Positions 43,708 through 50,640 of a stretch of 64,000 bases of DNA are shown piece by piece. Position 1 is the first letter of the stretch. The number at the start of each line of letters is the position of its first letter. Below the pieces are notes generated by a model. That model saw only the letters and a program-made list of their open reading frames with translations. It was not told where the DNA came from and made no database searches. The position numbers were made by a program, and so were the translations under genes. Source of the DNA: UBA7703 sp034926785 (lineage in GTDB: Bacteria > Bacillota > Clostridia > Christensenellales > CAG-138); NCBI GenBank assembly GCA_034926785.1, contig JAYFQU010000025.1, forward strand, positions 15,822 through 79,821. The letters run 5' to 3'.

Positions 43708-43737
43708 TTGAAGCTGCTCTTCTGCGAATTATATAAT
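43708..43737 (+). promoter_or_regulatory. Promoter of the phospholipase C-like gene, predicted leaderless
   Basis: TTGAAG (43708-43713), an 18-bp spacer and TATAAT (43732-43737). The -10 ends 6 nt before the ATG at 43744, so the transcript should begin at the start codon. Confidence 0.65.
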
Positions 43738-43743
43738 GCATGT

Positions 43744-44616
43744 ATGCCATATAATTATACGCATGCGCTGGTTGGCCTTGCCGCGCTGAAACAATCCAAT
43801 GAGGCCGTCTCCGCGCTCGTCGCGGCGAACAAGGGCGAGTTCCTCATCGGCACCATGGGTCCCGACCCCTACTTTGGGGACGAGATGCCAAGGCCGTTGT
43901 TTTCGCATTCCCGCGTCGACCTCGCGCAGAAGCTGCATGAAACGGACGTGCGCAAAATCTTTCTCGCGATGCTGCCGCTTGCGAAAGGCAGCGCGCCGCT
44001 TTGCGCCTATCTGCTCGGGTTTCTCTGCCACTTTTTGCTGGACACCAACGCGCATCCATATATCGAGGCGCGTTTCCCCGGTTCCCAGCACACGCCTTCC
44101 GAGATACAGATCGATTTCATGATGACCGATCGCGTCGCCCTGCCCGGCATACCGCAGAAGCCGCGCGCTTTCTATCGCACGAATCACCTTTGCGAGCTGA
44201 ATATGCTGCATGCCGCGCTTGCCAGAGAGATGTTTGGCGTAGATTCCAAGGACGCATTCGCCCGCAGCTTTCGAAAATGGATTCTGGTGAACTCCCTCTC
44301 GTTTGACCCGCACAATCGAAAACTGCGCTTCTTTGGTGCGTTGGAACAGCTCTTGGTTATAAAAGGAAAGATGACGGGCTATCTGGTCTCCCGCCATCCC
44401 GACCCCAATGACCGGCTGAACCTCTCCCACGCCATTTGGCGCGCGCCCTGGGAGGCGGCGTCTGAGCGCGCGGAATCGTTCCCGGATCTATTTGACCGCG
44501 CCTGCGCCGAAAGCGCGCCCTTGCTCAACGCGGCATATGCCGCTATGCAGGGCGGCGATACGGCGGAAGCGCTGCGGCTGATCGGCGCACGGAGGATGGA
44601 TGCAAGACCGGTTTGA
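43744..44616 (+). CDS. Zinc-dependent phospholipase C-like protein
   Basis: This 290-residue protein has the His/Asp pattern of the zinc-dependent phospholipase C/S1-P1 nuclease-like family: PYNYTHALVG at the very N-terminus, GTMGPDPYFG, HSRVDLAQ and LCHFLLDTNAHPYIE. It has no signal peptide, so it should be cytoplasmic, unlike secreted phospholipases. The ATG at 43744 has no ribosome site and lies directly behind a TATAAT box; the TTG at 43708 belongs to the -35. Its end overlaps the next gene by 17 nt. The substrate is unknown. Confidence 0.82.
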   Translation: MPYNYTHALVGLAALKQSNEAVSALVAANKGEFLIGTMGPDPYFGDEMPRPLFSHSRVDLAQKLHETDVRKIFLAMLPLAKGSAPLCAYLLGFLCHFLLDTNAHPYIEARFPGSQHTPSEIQIDFMMTDRVALPGIPQKPRAFYRTNHLCELNMLHAALAREMFGVDSKDAFARSFRKWILVNSLSFDPHNRKLRFFGALEQLLVIKGKMTGYLVSRHPDPNDRLNLSHAIWRAPWEAASERAESFPDLFDRACAESAPLLNAAYAAMQGGDTAEALRLIGARRMDARPV

Positions 44617-45124
44617 ACGCGCAGCCGCCTGCTGCTTTACGGGACACAGACCCAACGCGCTGCCCGCCCTCGGCAAAGAGGACACAGAGGAGATGCAGAG
44701 CCTGGTTTTTCTGCTGGAACGCGCGGTGACCGACGCGCTGGAGAGCGGCGTAACAGATTTTTACGTCGGCGGCGCGCAGGGGTTTGATACGCTCGCGGCG
44801 GAGGCCGTCCTGCGCATGCGTTGGCTGTTTCCCGATCTGTCACTGCACCTCGCCCTGCCGGGAAGGGATCAGACGAAGGGTTGGAACGAGCGGGATCTTG
44901 CCCGCTATGAATCCATTTATCAAGACGCCGCGGAGGTCTGGTATGCGGCCGACCTCTGTTCGCCGGAGTCCATGCGCAGGAGAAACCGGTATCTGGTCGA
45001 TCACGCGGGTCGGTGCGTCGCGTATCTTAGGCGCATGCGCGGCGGCACGCTCTACACGGTCAACTACGCGCTGGACAGCGGTATCCCCGTGGATAATCTC
45101 GCCGAGCGTATGATGTTGCTCTAA
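44600..45124 (+). CDS. SLOG family protein (DUF1273/YpsA-like)
   Basis: This 174-residue protein starts with CCFTGHRPNALP and has the nucleotide-binding GGAQGFDTLAAEAV and a C-terminal GGTLYTVNYAL, the hallmarks of the YpsA/DUF1273 branch of the SLOG superfamily. YpsA affects cell division in Bacillus, and other SLOG proteins bind nucleotide-derived ligands. Its start lies inside the phospholipase-like gene, so both are made from one message. Confidence 0.85.
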   Translation: MQDRFERAAACCFTGHRPNALPALGKEDTEEMQSLVFLLERAVTDALESGVTDFYVGGAQGFDTLAAEAVLRMRWLFPDLSLHLALPGRDQTKGWNERDLARYESIYQDAAEVWYAADLCSPESMRRRNRYLVDHAGRCVAYLRRMRGGTLYTVNYALDSGIPVDNLAERMMLL

Positions 45125-45181
45125 GCTCCAGAATATTGGCGCTTTCCGGGCGGTTTGCCGCGGAGAGCGCTTTTTTATTCC

Positions 45182-45211
45182 TTGCCACTGATTACGGATT
45201 CATGCTACAAT
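45182..45211 (+). promoter_or_regulatory. Promoter of the MATE gene, predicted leaderless
   Basis: TTGCCA (45182-45187), an 18-bp spacer and TACAAT (45206-45211). The ATG follows 9 nt after the -10, so the leader is expected to be 0-3 nt. Confidence 0.6.
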
Positions 45212-45220
45212 CCGTACACT

Positions 45221-46624
45221 ATGGAAACAACGACACAATCGGTGGCCCTGCCCGCCAAGCAAAACAAGATGGCCTATCAACCGGAGGGCAAGCTGCTCTT
45301 TGGCATGGGCGCGCCGCTCGCTATCTCCATGATGGTGCAAGCGCTATACAACATTGTAGACAGTGTTTTTGTCTCCTATCTCGGGGAAAACGCGCTGACC
45401 GCAATCACCCTCTCCTATCCGATTTTTATGCTCATGATCTCCGTCGCCGTCGGCACCGGCGTTGGCATCAACGCGCTGATCTCCCGCAAACTCGGCGCAA
45501 AGCAGCATGCGGACGCGGAGAAAGCGGCGAGCAACGGCTTCTTCGTCATGCTGCTCTCCTCCGTGATCTTCATTCTCTTCGGCATCTTTGGCACGCGCCC
45601 GTTCATCGAAGCCTATACGAGCAATCCCGAAACGGCGGAGTACGGCGTTGCCTATCTTTCCATTATCATGATTTTTTCTGTCGGCCTGTTCATGCAGATC
45701 TATTGCGAACGTATCCTGCAGTCTCAGGGCATGAACCTCCAGGCGATGCTGGTGCAGATCATCGGCGCGGTGTTCAACATCATCTTCGACCCGATCCTGA
45801 TCTTCGGTCTGCTCGGCTTTCCGAAGCTTGGCATGGCGGGCGCGGCAATCGCCACCGTTGGCGGACAAATTCTTGCGATGATCTGCTCCTTCGCCATTCT
45901 TGCCAGCAAGCGAAACGAGGTTCGGCTGCGGTTTAAGGGGTTCCGTCCGAGCGTTCCAATCATTCGGGATATCTACAGCGTTGGGTTGCCTTCCGTTATA
46001 TTGCAGGCCATCGGAACCGTGATGACGCTGGTAATGAACGGCATCCTCATCGCCTTTACCGAGACGGCGGTTGCCGTATTCGGGGTTTATTTCCGCGTCC
46101 AGTCCATCGCCCTCATGCCGCTGTTTGGCATGACCAACGCAGGCATGAGTATCCTCGCGTTTAACTATGGCGCGCAGAATCGAAAGCGTATTCAGCGAAC
46201 CTGGAAACTCATGCTCACCGCGGGCGTTATCATGATGGTCATCATGACCGCCGTGTTTATTCTCCTGCCGGATCAGATTCTGGGGCTCTTTAACGCCACG
46301 CCGGAGATGCTTCGCATCGGCCGGGCGGCGATGACCATCATTCCGCTCGGGCTGATTCTTGCGAGCGTGAGTATCTGCTGTTCCGTGATGTTCCAGGCTG
46401 TCGGTATGGGAACCTACAGCATGTATCTCTCGTTGGCGCGGCAGCTTATCGTGCTCGTCCCCGCCGCGTGGCTGCTCGCGCGCCTCTTTCACGAGGTTAC
46501 CGCCGTTTGGTGGGCGTTCCCGATTGCGGAAGCGCTCACGATCATCGTCGCATTGATCATGTTCAGGCACCTTTACGATCAGCGGGTTCGCACGCTCCCG
46601 CCGGAACCACCCGCAATCGCATAG
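45221..46624 (+). CDS. MATE family efflux transporter
   Basis: This 467-residue protein has about twelve membrane helices. Its two halves carry the MATE repeats (PLAISMMVQALYNIVDSVFV in the first, GLPSVILQAIGTVMTLVMNG in the second). It probably expels cationic compounds in exchange for Na+ or H+. The chosen ATG at 45221 lies directly after a promoter and lacks a ribosome site; an earlier in-frame start at 45155 would be upstream of the promoter. A terminator hairpin and a family 1 repeat follow. Confidence 0.93.
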   Translation: METTTQSVALPAKQNKMAYQPEGKLLFGMGAPLAISMMVQALYNIVDSVFVSYLGENALTAITLSYPIFMLMISVAVGTGVGINALISRKLGAKQHADAEKAASNGFFVMLLSSVIFILFGIFGTRPFIEAYTSNPETAEYGVAYLSIIMIFSVGLFMQIYCERILQSQGMNLQAMLVQIIGAVFNIIFDPILIFGLLGFPKLGMAGAAIATVGGQILAMICSFAILASKRNEVRLRFKGFRPSVPIIRDIYSVGLPSVILQAIGTVMTLVMNGILIAFTETAVAVFGVYFRVQSIALMPLFGMTNAGMSILAFNYGAQNRKRIQRTWKLMLTAGVIMMVIMTAVFILLPDQILGLFNATPEMLRIGRAAMTIIPLGLILASVSICCSVMFQAVGMGTYSMYLSLARQLIVLVPAAWLLARLFHEVTAVWWAFPIAEALTIIVALIMFRHLYDQRVRTLPPEPPAIA

Positions 46625-46633
46625 CTCTTTGGA

Positions 46634-46654
46634 AGGCGCGGCAAAACCGCGCCT
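46634..46654 (+). terminator. MATE gene terminator hairpin (left copy of a duplicated pair)
   Basis: AGGCGCGG and CCGCGCCT pair around a short A-rich loop, 9 bases after the stop. The same 21 bases recur without change at 46825-46845. Confidence 0.8.
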
Positions 46655-46824
46655 CAGAGCATCAGCAAACCCAGTAGGGGGTTTGGGGGATTTCGAAAAT
46701 CCCCCATGTTCCTTCAAATTCGGCGATTCATTCGCCGAATTTGTGAAAAAATGGCGCGATTCGCGTCATTTTAACCCAAAGTAAAACCCATCGGCAGAGT
46801 CCGCAGGACTTTGTCGATGGGCTG
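46655..46824 (+). repeat. Family 1 hairpin-chain repeat, reference copy (170 bp)
   Basis: Five palindromes follow each other: AAACCC/GGGTTT (46667-46684), GGGGGATTTCGAAAATCCCC-type (46685-46705), a 27-bp one centred on GGCGATTCATTCGCC (46716-46742), AATGGCGCG/CGCGTCATT (46750-46770) and CCCATCGGC/GTCGATGGG (46787-46821). The ends are imperfect inverted repeats (CAGAGCATCAGCAAA; CAGCCCATCGACAAA from the other end). It lies exactly between two identical 21-bp terminator hairpins. There is no room for a protein gene; the antisense open frame over it is a by-product. Confidence 0.9.
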
Positions 46825-46845
46825 AGGCGCGGCAAAACCGCGCCT
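46825..46845 (+). terminator. Terminator hairpin (right copy of the pair)
   Basis: Identical to 46634-46654 over 21 bases and followed by TTTATC. After this the sequence to 46900 shows nothing further. Confidence 0.8.
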
Positions 46846-46900
46846 TTATCGCGCGTTGCACGGCTTATGCGTAAAATTCAAATAAGTGTGCAGTCAAGCG

Positions 46901-46929
46901 TTGAAGTTCTCGCCGCAGTATGCGACAAT
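46901..46929 (+). promoter_or_regulatory. Promoter of the dCMP deaminase-thyX operon
   Basis: TTGAAG (46901-46906), a 17-bp spacer and GACAAT (46924-46929). This one leaves a normal leader with AAAGGGGG before the ATG at 46953. Confidence 0.6.
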
Positions 46930-46952
46930 AACGCAAAGGGGGATTAGACTCT

Positions 46953-47375
46953 ATGGAACGCATCGGAAAACAAGCCTACTATCTCTCCATCGCTTCAGAG
47001 GTTGCAAAGCGCTCCACCTGCCTGAGGCGGCAATATGGCGCGGTCATCGTAAAAAACGATGAGATCATCGCTACGGGCTATAACGGCGCGCCGCGCGGGG
47101 ACGAAAACTGCTGCGATGTCGGCTCCTGCTGGCGGGATCGCAACAACATACCCCATGGCGAACAATATGAGAAGTGCGTCGCGGTGCACGCGGAAGCAAA
47201 CGCAATTATCAGCGCGAGCCGCCACGAAATGCTCGGCAGCACGCTGTATCTTTCCGGGTTCGAAGGGTTCGATCGCCCGATTGAAAACCCCGCGCCGTGC
47301 GTCATGTGTACGCGCCTGATTAAAAATGCGGGCATCGATCAAGTCATCAATTCACAGGGAGAAATCAAATTATGA
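46953..47375 (+). CDS. dCMP deaminase (ComEB-like)
   Basis: This 140-residue zinc enzyme belongs to the cytidine/deoxycytidylate deaminase superfamily, with the zinc site HAEANAI and PCVMCTRLI. It also has the DVGSCWRDRNNIPHG loop typical of dCMP deaminases. It would turn dCMP into dUMP. The next gene encodes a ThyX-like protein, which uses dUMP to make dTMP, so the pair forms a short route to thymidylate. The genes overlap by 4 nt. Confidence 0.9.
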   Translation: MERIGKQAYYLSIASEVAKRSTCLRRQYGAVIVKNDEIIATGYNGAPRGDENCCDVGSCWRDRNNIPHGEQYEKCVAVHAEANAIISASRHEMLGSTLYLSGFEGFDRPIENPAPCVMCTRLIKNAGIDQVINSQGEIKL

Positions 47376-48130
47376 ATCAAATGCGGGTTGGGGACGGTAA
47401 GGTCGTTCTCCTTGCCGGCGGCGGGAAGGTATATACCGACGTCGCCGCGCGCTTCACGCGCAGCGAGCGGGGTCTGGATGAAATCATCGCTTCGCCCTAT
47501 AACGCCGAACTTGTGCGAAGCATCATTGAAAAGGGGCATCTTGCCGCAACGGAGTTTGACTATTTTCTCTTTGGAGTCGAGGGATATTCCCGAGTTACCG
47601 AAGTGCAGCTGGTTCGCAAGCGCCTCGCGAGTTACCTCATCAAGAGCGGTCGCGTGGATAAGGGCGGCAAGCGTGCTTATGACGTCGTTCTGCCGGATTC
47701 CATTTTGCCCCACCGCGCTGATTGCACCCTGCCGGACGGAACAACGGTTTCTCTCGGCGCAGCAGACCTCCTCAGCATGCTGGAGGAGTGGTATAATGCC
47801 GGAGTTGAAAACGGTTATAAGGAAGAGGACCTGCGCTATCTTAAACCCCAGGCGACGGAGTTTAAGGCGCTCATCGGCATGAATGCGCACGCGCTGCTGG
47901 ATTGGTTTAAAATTCGCTGCTGCATGAACGCGCAAAGGGAGATTCGCGACCTTGCAATGAAGATGATGCGCCTCTGCAAAGAAGCCGCCCCCGCGCTCTT
48001 TGAGGATGCGGGCGCGAGCTGCGTCTCCCTCGGCTATTGCCCGGAAAACGAGTTTCAAAACCCCGCCTGCCATATCATCCGCAAAAAAGATGCGTTGGAG
48101 TTGTTGAGGAATGCCGCAAAGCACACGTAA
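47372..48130 (+). CDS. thyX: ThyX-like flavin-dependent thymidylate synthase with variant motif
   Basis: This 252-residue protein matches ThyX in layout: the SIIEKGHLAATEFDYFLFGV block (family HxSxxEH-like region), EVQLVRKRLASYLIKSGR, and ALLDWFKIRCCMNAQREIR near the C-terminus. ThyX converts dUMP to dTMP with methylene-tetrahydrofolate and FAD. The signature RHRx7S reads RKRx7S here: the His that contacts FAD is Lys. It could be active with altered flavin chemistry, or be a relative with another role. Its pairing with dCMP deaminase (ATGA overlap) supports a thymidylate role. Confidence 0.85.
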   Translation: MNQMRVGDGKVVLLAGGGKVYTDVAARFTRSERGLDEIIASPYNAELVRSIIEKGHLAATEFDYFLFGVEGYSRVTEVQLVRKRLASYLIKSGRVDKGGKRAYDVVLPDSILPHRADCTLPDGTTVSLGAADLLSMLEEWYNAGVENGYKEEDLRYLKPQATEFKALIGMNAHALLDWFKIRCCMNAQREIRDLAMKMMRLCKEAAPALFEDAGASCVSLGYCPENEFQNPACHIIRKKDALELLRNAAKHT

Positions 48131-48488
48131 AAGACATATCGTCTGTAAAAAATGTAAAACGCGCTTTTCGGGCACCTATTGCCCCTATTGCGGTGCGGAA
48201 AACGGCGTCGGCCGCTTTCATCGCGGCAGGGGCGGTCTGCTTGGCGGGGTTCTGCGTTTTCTTCTCTCGCTGGTTGCGCTCGCCCTGCTGCTCGTTGCCG
48301 CATTTGTCGCGCTGGACTATATCGCCTCCGCCGGCGGGGATTCGCATTCCACCGCACGCGCCCTCCTGGACAGCGTGCGAAACGGAATTCCAAACGGTGT
48401 GCTGGAAGCGTATGCTTCGTTCAAAGCCGCCTATCTCGATCATTGGGTCGCGACGGTGAACGATTTCTTCCATGTGCTGTTTGGCTAA
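48111..48488 (+). CDS. Zinc-ribbon membrane protein of unknown function
   Basis: This 125-residue protein starts with a zinc ribbon (CKKC...CPYC, residues about 12-27), then a Gly/Arg linker and one membrane helix (LLSLVALALLLVAAFVALDY, about residues 50-70). The rest faces outward and has no known motif. It overlaps the thyX-like gene by 20 nt and is the last gene of that operon. Proteins with this layout are common in clostridia, without assigned roles. Confidence 0.75.
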   Translation: MPQSTRKRHIVCKKCKTRFSGTYCPYCGAENGVGRFHRGRGGLLGGVLRFLLSLVALALLLVAAFVALDYIASAGGDSHSTARALLDSVRNGIPNGVLEAYASFKAAYLDHWVATVNDFFHVLFG

Positions 48489-48520
48489 ACAGAATAGGCT
48501 CCGCTGAACGGGCAAGCCTT

Positions 48521-48672
48521 ACCAGGAGATTTGAGGGATTCAAAAATACCCCCTGTCCCATCAAATTCGGCGATTGATTCGCCGAATTTGTAAGAAAATG
48601 GCGCAAATAACCTCATTTTAACCCAAAGGTAACCCCCATTGACAACGTCCGCCGGACTTTGCCGATACACGA
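48521..48672 (+). repeat. Family 1 hairpin-chain repeat, decayed copy
   Basis: It keeps the large central palindrome (AAATTCGGCGATTGATTCGC and its mate) and the CATTTTAACCCAAAGGTAA block of family 1. It has lost the CAGAG end and the pairing in the first hairpin (GGGATTCAAAAATACCCCC). It directly precedes the duplicated hairpin that borders a family 2 element. Confidence 0.75.
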
Positions 48673-48674
48673 AC

Positions 48675-48695
48675 AAGCCCGGCTTAGCCGGGCTT
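48675..48695 (+). terminator. Hairpin bordering a family 2 repeat (left copy)
   Basis: AAGCCCGGC and GCCGGGCTT form a perfect 9-bp stem. The same 21 bases recur at 48893-48913. Confidence 0.75.
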
Positions 48696-48892
48696 AGAGG
48701 TCGTCAAAAAACGAGTTTTTTGACGGGGCAACCGTTCTTTGCCTCTCGTCCGCCGGACTCCGAACGGCAAAGAACTGTGAAGAAATCGCCCGATTCCGGG
48801 CGATCCGTCGCGGCGGCAAAGCCGCCGCAGCCAGAACAGATGGGTTAAGGGCTGCGGCCCTTAACAATCCCGGGACTTTTTTGACAGACTGC
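48696..48892 (+). repeat. Family 2 hairpin-chain repeat, reference copy (197 bp)
   Basis: It contains, in order: GTCAAAAAACG/GTTTTTTGAC (48701-48725), a long stem from CGTTCTTTGCC to GGCAAAGAACT (48732-48777), ATCGCCCG/CGGGCGAT (48784-48804), GGCGGC/GCCGCC (48811-48827) and TTAAGGGC/GCCCTTAA (48844-48864). The ends are weak inverted repeats sharing GTCAAAAAA. It is flanked on both sides by the same 21-bp hairpin and contains no gene. Confidence 0.88.
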
Positions 48893-48913
48893 AAGCCCGG
48901 CTTAGCCGGGCTT
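48893..48913 (-). terminator. Hairpin bordering a family 2 repeat (right copy), pssA terminator
   Basis: Identical to 48675-48695. It lies 19 bases past the stop of the leftward pssA gene at 48933. Confidence 0.75.
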
Positions 48914-48932
48914 GTATGGTATCCATCCTGAA

Positions 48933-49574
48933 TTATACCGCGACGCAGTTCCATCCGGCGATCAGCAGCACCAGAACGCCAAGGCCGACAAACGCTGCGG
49001 CGATCATCCCACGCATACCGAGTTTTCGCACCTTGACCTTGAGTAAAAACGCGGCGGCGGTGACCAGAAGACAAAGCGCATATAAGAGCAAAAATCCGCT
49101 CTTCATCACGGGACGAAGCGTATAGATCAGCGGGATGATCAGCGCGACAGTCGTCACCGGCAAACCATCGTAATAGACCCGCCGGGTGCCCTCGCAAAAC
49201 TCCAGCTCATCCTCGGTCACGTTGTAGTAGGCGAGGCGAATGAGCGCAGATAGCACATAGACAATCAGCGCGGCAGACTCATACCACCTGGTCAGCCCGA
49301 TCGAGAAGCCAATCGCCGCAGGCAGCACGCCAAAGCAGATCATGTCCGCCAGCGAATCAATCTGAATTCCAAACTTTTGCTCACTCTCCGTGCGCTTGCG
49401 CGTACGCGCAACCGATCCGTCGAACAAATCGCAAAAGCCGGAGATCATCAGGCAAACGATCGCCATGGACGTTCGCCCATACATCGCAAGCCCGACCCCG
49501 AGCATAGCGCTCACTACGCCGAAATAGGTCAATAGTACCGTGTAGTTATAGAACCCAACCATCCTGAACACCAT
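48933..49574 (-). CDS. pssA: CDP-diacylglycerol-serine O-phosphatidyltransferase
   Basis: This 213-residue integral membrane enzyme makes phosphatidylserine from CDP-diacylglycerol and serine. The CDP-alcohol phosphotransferase motif is complete: DGSVARTRKRTESEQKFGIQ followed by IDSLAD, giving the required Asp residues. About six hydrophobic segments follow the usual PssA layout. It lies at the downstream end of the polysaccharide cluster on the same strand, 58 bp after the epimerase gene. It may simply be a neighbour. Confidence 0.92.
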   Translation of the reverse strand: MVFRMVGFYNYTVLLTYFGVVSAMLGVGLAMYGRTSMAIVCLMISGFCDLFDGSVARTRKRTESEQKFGIQIDSLADMICFGVLPAAIGFSIGLTRWYESAALIVYVLSALIRLAYYNVTEDELEFCEGTRRVYYDGLPVTTVALIIPLIYTLRPVMKSGFLLLYALCLLVTAAAFLLKVKVRKLGMRGMIAAAFVGLGVLVLLIAGWNCVAV

Positions 49575-49632
49575 TCCGTTCCCCGCATCGAATTTTTGCG
49601 CATAACAAATAGGCCTGTTACGCGTATTTTAT

Positions 49633-50628
49633 TTATTTTTGATTATAATACGCTAAATACCAGTTTATGAACTGTTGTAGCCCATCTGAGATTTGTGTCT
49701 TTGGCGAGAATCCGAAGTCACGCTGCGTCGACGAAATATCCGCATAGGTCTTCTCCACATCGCCAGCCTGCATCGGCAGGTAGTTGAGCGTTGCCGTTTG
49801 ATTCAGCGCCGCTTCAATCGCGCGGATAAAATCGATCAGTTTTACGGGGTTGTTGTTGCCGATGTTGTAGACGGCGTATGGCGCGCCGGTTTCGTCCGGC
49901 TTGGGAGGCGAAAACAGCATTCGTTCCACGCAGGCCGTCACATCGTCGATATAGGTAAAGTCCCGCAGCATATCTCCATTGTTGTAAACGTCGATCGGCT
50001 TGCCTTCCAGAATAGACTTGGTAAACTTAAAATACGCCATATCCGGCCGCCCGAATGGCCCATACACCGTAAAGAAACGCAGCCCGGTTGCGGGCACGCC
50101 GTAGAGATGCGCATAGGTGTAAGCGAAAAGCTCGTCGCTCTTCTTGGTCGCCGCGTAAAGCGACACCGGTTTGTCCACACGATCCTCGACCGAAAACGGC
50201 GTCTTATCATGATTGCCGTAGACCGAGGAACTCGACGCATACAAAAAATGCTCCACCGGATAACGGCGCACCGCCTCCAGCACGTTGAAAAAACCGACGA
50301 TGTTGCTCTCGATATAGGCGCGCGGGTTTTCAATGCTATAGCGCACGCCCGCCTGAGCGGCAAGGTGCACGACGACATCCGGCCTCGTCTCTCTAAACAG
50401 CCTCTCGACCAGCCCGTCTTCCGCAAGATCCCCTTCCGTGAACGAGAAGCGTTCGTGTTTTTGCAGCTCCGCCAGTCGCGCGCGCTTGAGCGCAGGGTCA
50501 TAGTAATCGTTCATGCTGTCAACCCCGGCGATGCGATAGCCGCGCAAAAGCAGCCGCTTCGCCAGGTGATAGCCGATGAAGCCCGCGGACCCCGTGATCA
50601 GTATGGTCTTTTCAATCGGTTCGGTCAA
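49633..50628 (-). CDS. NAD-dependent UDP-glucuronate 4-epimerase-like protein
   Basis: This 331-residue extended short-chain dehydrogenase has GSAGFIGYHLAKRLL, the block VDSMNDYYDPALKRARL that is characteristic of UDP-glucuronate 4-epimerases (CapI/LpsL), ASSSSVYG and YAATKKS (YxxxK). It would convert UDP-glucuronate to UDP-galacturonate. The gene upstream makes UDP-glucuronate, so the two are consecutive steps and lie 12 bases apart. Confidence 0.93.
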   Translation of the reverse strand: MTEPIEKTILITGSAGFIGYHLAKRLLLRGYRIAGVDSMNDYYDPALKRARLAELQKHERFSFTEGDLAEDGLVERLFRETRPDVVVHLAAQAGVRYSIENPRAYIESNIVGFFNVLEAVRRYPVEHFLYASSSSVYGNHDKTPFSVEDRVDKPVSLYAATKKSDELFAYTYAHLYGVPATGLRFFTVYGPFGRPDMAYFKFTKSILEGKPIDVYNNGDMLRDFTYIDDVTACVERMLFSPPKPDETGAPYAVYNIGNNNPVKLIDFIRAIEAALNQTATLNYLPMQAGDVEKTYADISSTQRDFGFSPKTQISDGLQQFINWYLAYYNQK

Positions 50629-50640
50629 TGCTCGCTCCCC

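Noticed and set aside
45344..46717. Long minus-strand open frame over the MATE gene that starts in the family 1 repeat
   Set aside because: Its first residues (MKEHGGFSKSPKPPTGF) recur in another antisense frame ending at 63334 only because both begin in the same repeat. The rest is antisense to well-supported genes.
46655..46824. Family 1 element as a protein-coding insertion sequence
   Set aside because: At 170 bp it is too short for a transposase, and its frames are interrupted or differ between copies. At most it is a non-autonomous element.
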